Shown piece after piece: positions 1-6,506 of a DNA stretch of 22,222 nucleotides. The notes under the pieces were generated by a model, which had not been told where the DNA came from, did not search any database, and worked only from the letters and a program-made list of their open reading frames with translations. The translations under genes were made by a program, and so were the position numbers. The DNA is taken from positions 4,814-27,035 of the forward strand of contig DINW01000022.1 of NCBI GenBank assembly GCA_002423705.1. The letters are read 5' to 3'. Each line of letters starts with the position of its first letter. Within the stretch, counting starts at the first letter, position 1. This DNA is from Clostridium sp. UBA5530 (GTDB lineage Bacteria > Bacillota > Clostridia > Clostridiales > Clostridiaceae).

Positions 1-536
1 GCAGTAGCTGTGCATGCTAAAATTACTGGCCTTGTAGATAGTCTGCTTATAAAGACAGGTATATTTCTATAGCTAGGTCTAAAGTCATGACCCCACTGGG
101 AAACGCAGTGAGCTTCATCGATAGCCATAAAGGATATATTTAAAGCATTAAATTCTATAAATCTTTCTAGGGTTTCTAGTCGCTCTGGAGCAATATAAAG
201 CAACTTATATCGACTTTCTTTAAGGCCTAGCTCCCTTTCATTTATTTCCAAGCTACTTAGGGTGCTATTTATATATGTAGAGCTTATTCCCATACTGTTT
301 AAGGTATCTACTTGATCCTTCATAAGGGATATGAGAGGAGAAACAACTAATGTTATTCCTTCAAATATAAGAGCAGGTATTTGATATATGATGGACTTAC
401 CTCCACCTGTTGGCATGAGGACAAAAGTATCTTCTTTATTTAGTATACTATTTATAGCCTTCTCTTGGCCTTTTCTAAAAGAATCATAGCCATAATATTT
501 TTTTAAAAGCTGCAAGGGCTTATCTATATCAGTCAA
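1..536 (-). CDS. recQ: RecQ-family ATP-dependent DNA helicase, N-terminal part (runs off the window)
   Basis: Reading the minus strand from a TTG at 536 gives an open frame to the window edge (about 178 codons). It carries the RecQ helicase signatures in order: motif 0 (FRKGQEKAI, about residues 20-28), Walker A (MPTGGGKS, about 41-48), motif Ia (VSPLISLMKDQ), and the DEAH box followed by the RecQ aromatic-rich loop (IDEAHCVSQWGHDFRPSY, about 138-155). RecQ enzymes are 3'-5' DNA helicases acting in recombination and fork repair. The TTG start is chosen because GAGGTG lies 7 nt upstream and the nearby GTG frame stops after five codons. The zinc-binding and HRDC domains lie outside the window, so full length and any C-terminal variant are unknown. 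Identification is firm from the motifs. Confidence 0.95.
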   Translation of the reverse strand, partial: MTDIDKPLQLLKKYYGYDSFRKGQEKAINSILNKEDTFVLMPTGGGKSIIYQIPALIFEGITLVVSPLISLMKDQVDTLNSMGISSTYINSTLSSLEINERELGLKESRYKLLYIAPERLETLERFIEFNALNISFMAIDEAHCVSQWGHDFRPSYRNIPVFISRLSTRPVILACTAT

Positions 537-567
537 TGTTAGTCACCTCATTGTTATTAATTGACAC

Positions 568-610
568 CACCCCTGGGGTCGTTCCATTTTTTGTAACGAC
601 CTCAGGGGTG
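568..610. repeat. GC-rich hairpin upstream of recQ
   Basis: Two 16-nt arms (568-583 and 595-610) are complementary at 15 of 16 positions around an 11-nt loop. The left arm contains the palindrome ACCCCTGGGGT. It lies 32-74 nt upstream of the recQ start, where it would fall in the recQ 5' leader or promoter region, and about 150 nt before the acetyltransferase gene. It is strikingly GC-rich for this AT-rich DNA. It could be a protein-binding site, an RNA leader hairpin or a small repeat element. Related palindromes occur at 664-674 and 4736-4778. Confidence 0.7.
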
Positions 611-663
611 ATTGGTTATTTTCTCAAGTTAACTATAACATTAAAATTGAAATATTTGCAACC

Positions 664-674
664 ACCCCAGGGGT
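664..674. repeat. Solo ACCCCAGGGGT palindrome
   Basis: This is an 11-bp perfect palindrome (apart from its central base), identical to the core at 4737-4747 and, on the other strand, to 569-579. It lies between the recQ leader hairpin and the acetyltransferase gene. The function is unknown, and an operator or the remnant of a hairpin element are both possible. Confidence 0.55.
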
Positions 675-713
675 ACTTACTTATTTTTTAAAAAAAGTAT
701 ATAATATTGAATA

Positions 714-736
714 AGATAAGTTCAACTAACCTTCAG
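714..736 (-). repeat. End fragment of the dispersed intergenic element (copy R0)
   Basis: Read on the minus strand, this 23-nt stretch matches the 5' portion of the element copy at 8052-8074 at 22 of 23 positions. It lies just upstream of the acetyltransferase start, and in recQ orientation it is upstream of recQ. No more of the element is recognisable here. Confidence 0.6.
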
Positions 737-757
737 TTGATAATGGGGGGATATATA

Positions 758-1165
758 ATGATAAAATATATAAATAACTTAGAAAATGTCAGTGAGAATA
801 ACTTAAATGGTTTTTTTGTGGATTGGCCCAATGCACCAAGCACAAAAAAACATAAAGAGATTTTAGAAAACAGTTCTTACGTTTGGTTAGCTATAGATGA
901 TGAGAACAATGATGTTGTAGGATTTATTACAGCTATATCAGATAAGATTATCAGTGCATATATACCTTTATTAGAAGTGCTACCGTCATATAAGGGTAAA
1001 GGTATAGGAACTAGATTAACGGAACTTATGCTAGAAAGCTTAAAGGAATTATATATGATTGATCTCCTTTGTGATGAAGATGTTATGCCATTTTACCGTA
1101 GGTTAAATATGTTTGGAGTCAAGGGAATGTGCATACGGAACTATTCAAGACAAAATGCTGAATAG
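758..1165 (+). CDS. GNAT-family N-acetyltransferase
   Basis: A 135-aa single-domain acetyltransferase. The acetyl-CoA-binding motif A is clear at residues 74-90 (V-x-P-x-x-x-G-x-G-I-G-x-x-L), preceded by the usual beta strands (WLAIDDEN, VVGFITAI). A C-terminal segment with PFYRRLNMFGV matches the GNAT motif B pattern. GNAT enzymes move an acetyl group from acetyl-CoA to an amine; the substrate here cannot be told. The ATG at 758 is preferred because GGGGGG lies 7 nt upstream. Upstream in-frame starts (TTG 707, ATG 743) lack a ribosome binding site, and the 707 start falls beside a repeat fragment. The gene stands alone, about 220 nt from recQ, which is divergent. Confidence 0.88.
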   Translation: MIKYINNLENVSENNLNGFFVDWPNAPSTKKHKEILENSSYVWLAIDDENNDVVGFITAISDKIISAYIPLLEVLPSYKGKGIGTRLTELMLESLKELYMIDLLCDEDVMPFYRRLNMFGVKGMCIRNYSRQNAE

Positions 1166-1204
1166 ATTATTTATATAGAATTGAGAATTTAAATTTTATA
1201 GAGG

Positions 1205-1284
1205 ATAGATTAATCTGATGTCTACCCTGTTGTAACTTTCCATACTTTTAGACTGGATATAACAGCAGCTGATAAGTTCAATGG
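1205..1284 (-). repeat. Dispersed intergenic element, copy R1
   Basis: The minus-strand sequence runs from TTGAACTTATC through GCTGCTGTTATATCC and AAGTTAC to GGTAGACATCAGATTA. The same blocks in the same order occur at 8030-8150. The outer pieces are conserved and the central loop differs. It fills most of the gap between the acetyltransferase and the methyltransferase, and lies antisense to both. Confidence 0.65.
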
Positions 1285-1317
1285 TAATAATAAATAATAG
1301 ATGGAGAACATAAAAAG

Positions 1318-2091
1318 ATGACAATAGAATTAGAGAAATATTACAACAAATTTTGCGAAGATAAAAGATTGACAAGAAAATATGGACAAGTGGAATATAT
1401 AACTTCTATGAAATATATTCATCAGTATCTAGGAGATAATAAAAATGCAAAAATCTTGGATGTTGGAGCAGGCACTGGAAGATATTCTGTGGAACTAGCC
1501 AATGAAGGATACGATGTTACAGCTATTGAACTTGTGAAGCATAATTTAGGAGTTTTAAAATCAAAGAAAAGTACAGTAAAAGCATATCATGGAACAGCAT
1601 TAGATTTATCAAGATTTTCTGAGAATATATTTGATATGACCTTAGTGTTTGGACCAATGTACCATTTATATAATTTTCAGGACAAGGTAAAAGCTCTGAA
1701 GGAAGCCAAAAGAGTAACAAAGGTGGGAGGAGTTATATTAGTTGCATATTGCATGAATGAGTATAGTGTATTGACTTATGGATTTAAGGAAAACCACATT
1801 CATGAATCCATTAATAATGGAAAACTTAGTGAGGATTTTCATGTTATATCAGAGGAAGAAGATCTGTATGATTATGTAAGAATCGAGGATATTAATAAGA
1901 TAAGTGAAGCAGCAGAACTTCAAAGGATAAAGTTAATTGCGGCAGATGGGCCGGCTAACTATATGCGCCCTGTTTTCAATGCTATGGATGAGGAAACATT
2001 CAAGGTTTTCATTGAATATCACTTATCAACTTGTGAAAGACCAGAGTTATTGGGAGCAAGTGCACATACAGTAGATATATTGAGAAAGTAA
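1318..2091 (+). CDS. Class I SAM-dependent methyltransferase
   Basis: A 257-aa protein with a seven-strand methyltransferase fold. Motif I (ILDVGAGTG, residues 46-54) binds S-adenosylmethionine, the acidic end of strand 2 follows (VTAIEL), and a later strand reads MTLVFGPMYHL, which resembles motif IV of small-molecule methyltransferases. The C-terminal third is variable and probably decides the substrate, which cannot be inferred. Related clostridial proteins are generic class I methyltransferases. The ATG at 1318 follows a weak GGAGA about 10 nt upstream. The gene stands alone, with a dispersed repeat directly upstream. Confidence 0.88.
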   Translation: MTIELEKYYNKFCEDKRLTRKYGQVEYITSMKYIHQYLGDNKNAKILDVGAGTGRYSVELANEGYDVTAIELVKHNLGVLKSKKSTVKAYHGTALDLSRFSENIFDMTLVFGPMYHLYNFQDKVKALKEAKRVTKVGGVILVAYCMNEYSVLTYGFKENHIHESINNGKLSEDFHVISEEEDLYDYVRIEDINKISEAAELQRIKLIAADGPANYMRPVFNAMDEETFKVFIEYHLSTCERPELLGASAHTVDILRK

Positions 2092-2153
2092 CAAAGAAGA
2101 TTAGAATTCTTAATAAACCTGTATGGTATAATTATATATTGGGGGTGGAAGAA

Positions 2154-2237
2154 ATGAAAATGATTCATTTGGATTTAGGATTTTTTAGGGGTAATGTTGA
2201 ATCAGGAAAAAAGCTCTATGCAGAATCAGTCTTATAG
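2154..2237 (+). CDS. Possible 27-codon small ORF
   Basis: An ATG at 2154 follows a strong GGGGGTGG ribosome binding site with 5-nt spacing and a TATAAT box near 2127, and opens a 27-codon frame ending in TAG at 2235-2237. The product begins MKMIHLDLGFFRGN and matches no family I recognise. Its end lies inside a perfect 10-bp inverted repeat (2214-2223 with 2251-2260). It could be a leader peptide, the start of a deleted gene, or chance. The good expression signals are the only support. Confidence 0.35.
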   Translation: MKMIHLDLGFFRGNVESGKKLYAESVL

Positions 2238-2260
2238 ACAATGGCGATAGCTGCATAGAG
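2214..2260. repeat. Perfect 10-bp inverted repeat
   Basis: CTCTATGCAG at 2214-2223 pairs exactly with CTGCATAGAG at 2251-2260 around a 27-nt loop containing the stop of the 27-codon ORF. A run of five T follows at 2275-2279, too far away for a canonical terminator. The role is unknown. Confidence 0.5.
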
Positions 2261-2357
2261 AATTCTTTAATCGCTTTTTCATTCTAATTTTGAAATGTTA
2301 ATAAGTCTGATTTTGCATCTTTACTTAATTATTTATAAAGTGAAGGAGCGAATTAGA

Positions 2358-2621
2358 ATGAAATATATAAATGCTACAGAAGTATTACCTTCTGACTTAC
2401 TTAGTGAAATTCAAAAATATATAGCCGGTGAGATATTGTATATTCCTCAACCGGAGGGAATAAAGAATCCTTGGGGAACCCGAAAAGGTACAAGACAAGA
2501 GATTATAAATAGAAACAAAGAAATCAAGTTAGAAAAACAAAAAGGTAAAAGTATTGATGAACTTATGACAAAGTACAACCTTTCTTATGACACAATAAAA
2601 AAAATTGTGTATTTAAAATAA
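2358..2621 (+). CDS. CD3324-like small helix-turn-helix protein
   Basis: An 87-aa protein beginning MKYINATEVLPSDLL, the typical opening of the clostridial CD3324 family (Mor-like transcription activators). The C-terminal half (about residues 55-87, with SIDELMTKYNLSYDTIKKIV) reads as a helix-turn-helix, and the middle contains the GTRKGTRQEI segment usual in this group. It probably binds DNA; the targets are unknown. The ATG at 2358 has GGAGCG upstream, whereas an upstream TTG at 2295 would add a hydrophobic tail not expected in the family. A terminator follows at 2632-2665. The family assignment is from memory of the pattern. Confidence 0.75.
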   Translation: MKYINATEVLPSDLLSEIQKYIAGEILYIPQPEGIKNPWGTRKGTRQEIINRNKEIKLEKQKGKSIDELMTKYNLSYDTIKKIVYLK

Positions 2622-2631
2622 TGCTGAAATA

Positions 2632-2665
2632 AAACCCTCTGCAGGATAGAATCTGTAGAGGGTTT
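2632..2665 (+). terminator. Rho-independent terminator after the CD3324-like gene
   Basis: AAACCCTCTGCAG pairs with CTGTAGAGGGTTT (one G-U) around a short loop, just after the stop codon at 2621. The T run is short. The stem also ends in AAAA on its left, so it could work weakly in both directions. Confidence 0.75.
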
Positions 2666-2758
2666 GTGCATAAAATAACTATAGTGATTGTTTATCTTTC
2701 ACAGCAAAATAACATGACCTATAATGTAAATAGAAATAACTGATTAGGGGAGAGTCTA

Positions 2759-3616
2759 ATGAAAAAAGTTGAAGATTTACTTATGTGTCCTTTGTGTAAA
2801 TGTAGTTTATCTGAAAAATTAGAGTGTGAAAAATGTGGAAGTGAATTTTCATATAAACACGGTGTTTTTGACGTTATTTCTTCAGTGCTGTCAGATAATC
2901 AGGAGATACTGTGGAATTTAACAGATTACATCATTGAAAATGATACTGAAGCTACAGAACGTATGGAGGAAGATCAGGAGAGCATTAAGGATTATAATGC
3001 ACACAAGAACAAGGAAACCATTGAAGCACAGAGAATACAGAATGAATATATGATAAAATTGATAGAAGGATTTTCAGGGGTAGTTTGTGATCTTGCTACA
3101 GGAATGGGGAGGATGCTTGAGAAAATTCTCAATGCTAAGAATAAAAATTTCTCTATTGTTTGTACTGATCTAGATAAGCGTATGCTAATGTGGACAAGAA
3201 GAATGAAGAAAACAGATGACAGTAGAGTGTCTTATGTGGCAACAGATGGACGATATATGTCAATAAAAGATGAAAGCTTTGATTATATCACTTCATTAGC
3301 TGCATTGGGAAATATTCCTGAAAGCGATAAAGTTGTAAAGGAATTATACCGAATACTTAAGCCTAAAGGCAAAATTGTTATTCAAAGCAATTATATTGAA
3401 AAAGGTAGTAAAAGCTTTGAACTTGCCAAAAGCAAAGGTCTTGAAAGAGGATTGGTTGAAGAGTATTTGATTAATGATTTAAAAAATGCTGGCTTTGAAA
3501 ATATTACATCAACGGTTGTAGCAGAAGCTGTATGGGAAGAAAACCCATATGACTTGCTTCCAGTAGCAGGAGACAACCAAAGATATTGTATAATCCAAGC
3601 TCAGCGTATAAAGTAG
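2759..3616 (+). CDS. SAM-dependent methyltransferase with N-terminal zinc ribbon
   Basis: A 285-aa protein. Residues 10-26 hold a C-x2-C...C-x2-C zinc ribbon (C10, C13, C23, C26), as in RlmA- or Trm112-like methyltransferases. The Rossmann methyltransferase domain follows, with motif I VVCDLATGMG (108-117), the strand 2 acidic residue (VCTDLDKRML) and a motif IV-like DYITSLAALGNI. The typical post-motif LYRILKPKGKIVI is also present. It probably methylates RNA or a small molecule; the substrate cannot be told. The AGGGGAGA ribosome binding site 8 nt before the ATG supports the start. The gene has no partner in an operon. Confidence 0.85.
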   Translation: MKKVEDLLMCPLCKCSLSEKLECEKCGSEFSYKHGVFDVISSVLSDNQEILWNLTDYIIENDTEATERMEEDQESIKDYNAHKNKETIEAQRIQNEYMIKLIEGFSGVVCDLATGMGRMLEKILNAKNKNFSIVCTDLDKRMLMWTRRMKKTDDSRVSYVATDGRYMSIKDESFDYITSLAALGNIPESDKVVKELYRILKPKGKIVIQSNYIEKGSKSFELAKSKGLERGLVEEYLINDLKNAGFENITSTVVAEAVWEENPYDLLPVAGDNQRYCIIQAQRIK

Positions 3617-3707
3617 CAATAATAGAATATTAATAAAAATTTCAAACTTACAAGAGTAATATAATAAGTCCTTAGCTAATACATAGATTATTATATTAAA
3701 TAAGTAA

Positions 3708-3736
3708 TTGAAATTCAGATAAAAATGTTGTACAAT
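3708..3736 (+). promoter_or_regulatory. Promoter of the histidine leader
   Basis: TTGAAA (3708-3713) and TACAAT (3731-3736) are separated by 17 nt, with TG just before the -10 box. Transcription would start near 3743, giving a leader of about 200 nt up to the terminator at 3916-3947. This is one of the best promoter matches in the window. Confidence 0.7.
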
Positions 3737-3765
3737 ATTAAAAATGTAATTTCAGGAGGAATATT

Positions 3766-3816
3766 ATGACAACACTTAAGGCATATAATAACAGTTTAGT
3801 CCATCACCATCTCTAG
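3766..3816 (+). CDS. Histidine leader peptide (16 aa, three consecutive His codons)
   Basis: The reading frame ATG 3766 to TAG 3814-3816 encodes MTTLKAYNNSLVHHHL. It is preceded by a strong AGGAGG with 7-nt spacing and by the promoter at 3708-3736. The codons at 3802-3810 are CAT CAC CAT, placed just before the stop and followed by mutually exclusive RNA stems and a terminator. This is the layout of an amino-acid attenuator, in which a ribosome starved for histidyl-tRNA stalls at the His codons. The peptide itself needs no function. The remnant of a HisRS-family gene downstream fits a histidine-related operon. No homologue is recalled by name, so the assignment rests on codon content and RNA layout. 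Confidence 0.75.
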   Translation: MTTLKAYNNSLVHHHL

Positions 3817-3947
3817 AGGCTTGATTTGCGGAAAAAGCAGATACAAGTCTATTTCATGAGGCTTGTATCTCTAGAGGATGTGTGATTAGTTAAGTGTAAT
3901 CATAATCTGTTGAACCATGTAGGATACATGCCTACATGTTTTTTTTT
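3817..3947 (+). promoter_or_regulatory. Histidine attenuator: alternative stems and intrinsic terminator
   Basis: Four pairings can be drawn. (a) AGGCTTG 3817-3823 with CAAGTCT 3844-3850. (b) 3839-3850 with 3859-3870, 12 bp with one G-U. (c) CTTGTATC 3862-3869 with GATACATG 3923-3930, one mismatch. (d) The terminator CATGTAGG 3916-3923 with CCTACATG 3931-3938, followed by nine T. Pairings a/b, b/c and c/d exclude each other. A ribosome stalled at the first His codon would leave 3817-3823 free, so a forms, then c, and transcription reads through. A ribosome at the stop would cover 3817-3823, so b forms, then d, and transcription stops. The logic is inference; the complementarities are seen. 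Confidence 0.7.
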
Positions 3948-3971
3948 GCATATCAAGAGAAACTAATGTTT

Positions 3972-3995
3972 AGATGGAATTTGAACTTCAACTGA
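3972..3995 (+). repeat. Fragment resembling the 5' edge of the dispersed element
   Basis: The stretch GATGGAATTTGAAC through CAACTGAAT resembles the left edge of the copies at 8030 (GGTGGAATTTAAAATCC then ACTGAAT) and 8981 (AGTGGAATTTGAAG). It abuts the HisRS remnant exactly where that reading frame loses homology. The match is short and uneven, so it is tentative. Confidence 0.35.
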
Positions 3996-4103
3996 ATTGG
4001 GGCAGAAAACGTAGTATTGATAGGAGAAGAGGAAGTAGCCCAAAAAGAGATTAAAATAAAGAATATGAAGAATGGCAGTACCATTAATCTTAAAATAGAA
4101 TAA
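3996..4103 (+). pseudogene. hisS: C-terminal remnant of a histidyl-tRNA synthetase family gene
   Basis: The plus-strand frame from 3996 to the TAA at 4101-4103 encodes 35 residues: IGAENVVLIGEEEVA, then IKIKNMKNGSTINLKIE. This is the end of a class II tRNA synthetase anticodon-binding domain of HisRS type, where the family has LGA..v.iiGE.E followed by vtiKdm.tGeq. An in-frame TGA at 3993 and loss of homology upstream show that the rest of the gene (normally about 415 codons) is gone. The intact histidine leader stands less than 50 nt upstream, so a deletion most likely fused the attenuator to the gene's tail. It could instead be the tail of a HisZ-like paralogue. It has no start or ribosome binding site and is not expected to be translated. 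Confidence 0.7.
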
Positions 4104-4224
4104 CTAGTTTAAAACCATAATAATTCATATAGATTATTTAGAAGATTTCTAAAAGAAACTATTCCCATCTTTAGATATTGGAAATAATATAGTTATATAA
4201 TGAAATTGAAAAGAAGGTGAAGAT

Positions 4225-4728
4225 TTGAGGGTAGGCATCATAGCAGATACTCATATATCATCAAAATCTGTGAAGGAGTTTAAAAACTTCCTCAATAAGA
4301 CATTATTAGATGTAGAATTGATAATACATGCAGGCGATGTAACCTCTGAGGAAACATTAAAGGTGTTAAAGGATTTTAAACCCCTTATTGTGGTTAAAGG
4401 TAACAATGATAAAGAAAAATTGGAAAGAGAGTTAGAGGATAAAAAAATAGTAGTATTAGATTCCTATAGGATTGGGGTTGTTCATGGTCATCAGGGAGAA
4501 AAAGAAACTTTAGAAAATGCTATGATGGCATTTCAAGATGATGAACTAGATGTGATGATTTTTGGACATAGCCATAAGCCTTTTATAACTACTAAAGGAA
4601 AAACTTTAATAATAAATCCTGGCTCTTTTACCCGAAGGAGAAAGGAAAGATGGTTTTCATATGTAATACTTGATTTAAACAAGGATGGAATAGAAGTTCA
4701 TATAAAAACCTATACTAAATGGAAATAA
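4225..4728 (+). CDS. YfcE/MJ0936-family metallophosphoesterase
   Basis: A 167-aa single-domain phosphodiesterase with the complete calcineurin-like metal-site set: D8-x-H10, GD at 37-38, GNND at 59-62, H87-G-H89, and GHSH at 114-117. These residues bind two metal ions that hydrolyse phosphoesters. Family members of this size (E. coli YfcE, M. jannaschii MJ0936) act on phosphodiester model substrates, and the natural substrate is unsettled. Translation begins at TTG 4225 after AAGGTGA; no in-frame ATG exists near the first strand, which begins directly at RVGIIADTH. It ends 8 nt before a GC-rich hairpin that may terminate it. Confidence 0.92.
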   Translation: MRVGIIADTHISSKSVKEFKNFLNKTLLDVELIIHAGDVTSEETLKVLKDFKPLIVVKGNNDKEKLERELEDKKIVVLDSYRIGVVHGHQGEKETLENAMMAFQDDELDVMIFGHSHKPFITTKGKTLIINPGSFTRRRKERWFSYVILDLNKDGIEVHIKTYTKWK

Positions 4729-4735
4729 AAGGGGT

Positions 4736-4778
4736 CACCCCAGGGGTGGAGGAAAGATATACCTCCACCCCTGGAGTG
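4736..4778. terminator. GC-rich hairpin after the phosphoesterase gene
   Basis: Two 17-nt arms (4736-4752 and 4762-4778) pair at 16 of 17 positions around a 9-nt loop, and the left arm contains the palindrome ACCCCAGGGGT. It follows the stop codon at 4728 and precedes a short T run (AATTTTAC), so termination is likely. Its sequence is shared with the hairpin upstream of recQ, which suggests a repeated element rather than only a terminator. Confidence 0.6.
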
Positions 4779-4866
4779 ATAATTTTACAAACAAATATAA
4801 TAAATGTCTATTATAATATAGACAAAAGATGAAATTGGATGTAATATAAATATAGGAGGGATTGAA

Positions 4867-5637
4867 ATGAGTGAAAAGACAAAGGATCCTATATGGAATG
4901 CTACTATAAATGAAATTAAAAGAGGGTATATAGAGACAGAAGGACATATTCAGTGTTTGGTGTGTGAAGAAACTTTCACTATTGGTAGAATATATAACAT
5001 CAATGGAGAATTTTATGATGCTAAAAAGGCTGCAGAGCTTCACGTAGAGGATAAGCATAATTCAATGCTTAACTATATACTAAATATGAATTCCACCTTT
5101 ACAGGAATATCCGATATACAAAAACAACTAATATCTATGTTTATAGAAGGACTATCAGACAAGGAGATTTCAGACAAGTTAGGAATAGCGCAATCAACCA
5201 TAAGAAATCATCGTTATAAGCTAAGGGAAAAGGAAAAACAAGGAAAACTTTTTGTGGCAATGATGGGGCTGTTGAAAGACAACACTAAGAAAACTATAAA
5301 TAAACTTGATGAAGGAACTTTAAGTGATGCTCACAAAACTGCAACGACTTTAGATGATAGATTCAATATAACTGATGAAGAAAAGGAAAAAGTACTAAGA
5401 ACTCATATGGATGAAGCAGGGGCATTAAAGACTTACCCTATAAAGGAGAAGAAAAAAATCATAGTGCTAGAAGAGATAATCAAGAGTTTTAAGAGGGATA
5501 TTCCGTATACAGAAAAAGAAGTAAATAAAATATTAGGCAGAATTTACGAAGATTATGCCACCATAAGGAGAGCGCTTACAGAATATGGATTCTTAGAAAG
5601 AACTAGAGATGGATCCACTTATAGGGTAAAGGAATAA
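4867..5637 (+). CDS. Transcriptional regulator: zinc-finger-like N-terminus, HTH, DUF2087
   Basis: A 256-aa protein in three parts. Residues 30-64 hold C-x2-C (C30, C33) and H59-x4-H64, a plausible zinc-binding knuckle. Residues about 82-125 form a LuxR-like helix-turn-helix (EGLSDKEISDKLGIAQST). The C-terminal 60 residues (from about 195) match DUF2087, with the family pattern YTEKEVNKILGRIYEDYATIRRALTEYGFLER followed by Y-R-V at the end. DUF2087 alone is common in small regulators and is probably a winged helix. It likely binds DNA; the targets and any ligand are unknown. The start ATG at 4867 has AGGAGGG upstream. It ends in a terminator shared with the converging membrane-protein gene. 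Confidence 0.82.
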   Translation: MSEKTKDPIWNATINEIKRGYIETEGHIQCLVCEETFTIGRIYNINGEFYDAKKAAELHVEDKHNSMLNYILNMNSTFTGISDIQKQLISMFIEGLSDKEISDKLGIAQSTIRNHRYKLREKEKQGKLFVAMMGLLKDNTKKTINKLDEGTLSDAHKTATTLDDRFNITDEEKEKVLRTHMDEAGALKTYPIKEKKKIIVLEEIIKSFKRDIPYTEKEVNKILGRIYEDYATIRRALTEYGFLERTRDGSTYRVKE

Positions 5638-5661
5638 TAAGATGCCTTAGGCATCTTATTA
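5635..5661. terminator. Bidirectional terminator between converging genes
   Basis: A 12-bp perfect stem (TAATAAGATGCC with GGCATCTTATTA) with a 3-nt loop overlaps the stop codons of the DUF2087 regulator (plus) and the membrane protein (minus). Flanking A/T-rich ends let it serve both strands. Confidence 0.8.
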
Positions 5662-6348
5662 TTGACTTAAAGTATTAGTAATAACTTTAGCAGGGCGTTT
5701 TGCATAGGCTAGGATTGCCCCTAAAAATAAGGAAAGAAAAGCAGCCATTATAACTCTATATTCTGGTGGAAGAAGAAAAGTTATAGTATGAGCTGGAATC
5801 CAAAATATAGGTATAGTTTTGAATACTACAAACTGTATAAAACCTTTCCAATCTATTGTGGATAATACTTCATCCATCTTTATGCTATGAATTTTCTTTA
5901 AAGAACCTTCCCCTAGGTCTATATAAGTGTCTGTTATTCTATGAGCAGCCATAAAGGTTGGTGCAAAGATTAAATTCATAAGAGCACTGGTTAAAAGAGC
6001 AGTTAAGAATTTGTCTAGAGAATCAGAATAACCATAAGGTAAAAGTCCTTGGGTTTTAGCTGATACCACTCCACCAGAAAATAATTGGAATACAAGGGCA
6101 AATGCCATGCCGATGAAACCCCATACTATGAACTTGTAAACTATTCCTTTAGGACATTTAAAAGTACCGGAAGAAATCCTCATAGATACAAGTTCTCCTA
6201 TAGTAGCCAGAATTGATACCTTCAAGAATCCCATTAGGTATGGATGGAGTTTAGTAGCTTCGCCAAAAGCTGAAGTTGTAGCTATGTATATAAATAAGCC
6301 TATTATAATTAACATAGCTAAAGACCAAGTAATATCTCGTTTTTTCAT
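5659..6348 (-). CDS. Integral membrane protein, Mpv17/PMP22-like
   Basis: A 229-aa protein with hydrophobic segments near residues 8-26, 38-55, 70-92, 112-135, 170-190 and 195-222. The C-terminal part (WKGFIQFVVFKTIPIFWIPAHTITF, then PPEYRVIMAAFLSLFLGAILAY) resembles the bacterial Mpv17/PMP22-like proteins of clostridia, where a tryptophan-rich segment precedes P-x-x-x-R and the last helix. The function is unknown; Mpv17 relatives are thought to form channels. The ATG at 6348 has AGGGGG 8 nt upstream. The family name is tentative, but membrane location is clear. Confidence 0.65.
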   Translation of the reverse strand: MKKRDITWSLAMLIIIGLFIYIATTSAFGEATKLHPYLMGFLKVSILATIGELVSMRISSGTFKCPKGIVYKFIVWGFIGMAFALVFQLFSGGVVSAKTQGLLPYGYSDSLDKFLTALLTSALMNLIFAPTFMAAHRITDTYIDLGEGSLKKIHSIKMDEVLSTIDWKGFIQFVVFKTIPIFWIPAHTITFLLPPEYRVIMAAFLSLFLGAILAYAKRPAKVITNTLSQ

Positions 6349-6449
6349 AAAGTACCCCCTAAAAATACATTATATACCTTTAAATTATACTATATAAATA
6401 AATTAGTATAAATAACTAATTTTGTAACAAAATAAAAGACTGAAAAGCC

Positions 6450-6478
6450 TTGCATTAAATATATATATATATTATAAT
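6450..6478 (+). promoter_or_regulatory. Promoter of tRNA-Ser and SRP RNA
   Basis: TTGCAT (6450-6455) and TATAAT (6473-6478) are separated by 17 nt in an AT-rich tract. A start near 6485 would give a 5' leader of about 20 nt before tRNA-Ser. No other convincing promoter lies between the tRNA and the SRP RNA, so both may be co-transcribed. Confidence 0.65.
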
Positions 6479-6506
6479 AACCTTTGTAACAAAATGCATA
6501 TTATAT

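Noticed and set aside
1523..1720. 65-aa minus-strand ORF inside the first methyltransferase gene
   Set aside because: It lies fully antisense to a well-supported gene, has no ribosome binding site of note and no family signature.
3839..3870. Antibiotic-resistance (Erm or ABC-F type) leader as an explanation for the 3766 leader
   Set aside because: A leader peptide with attenuator hairpins also fits resistance genes, but the three consecutive His codons and the HisRS remnant fit histidine control better, and no resistance gene is near.
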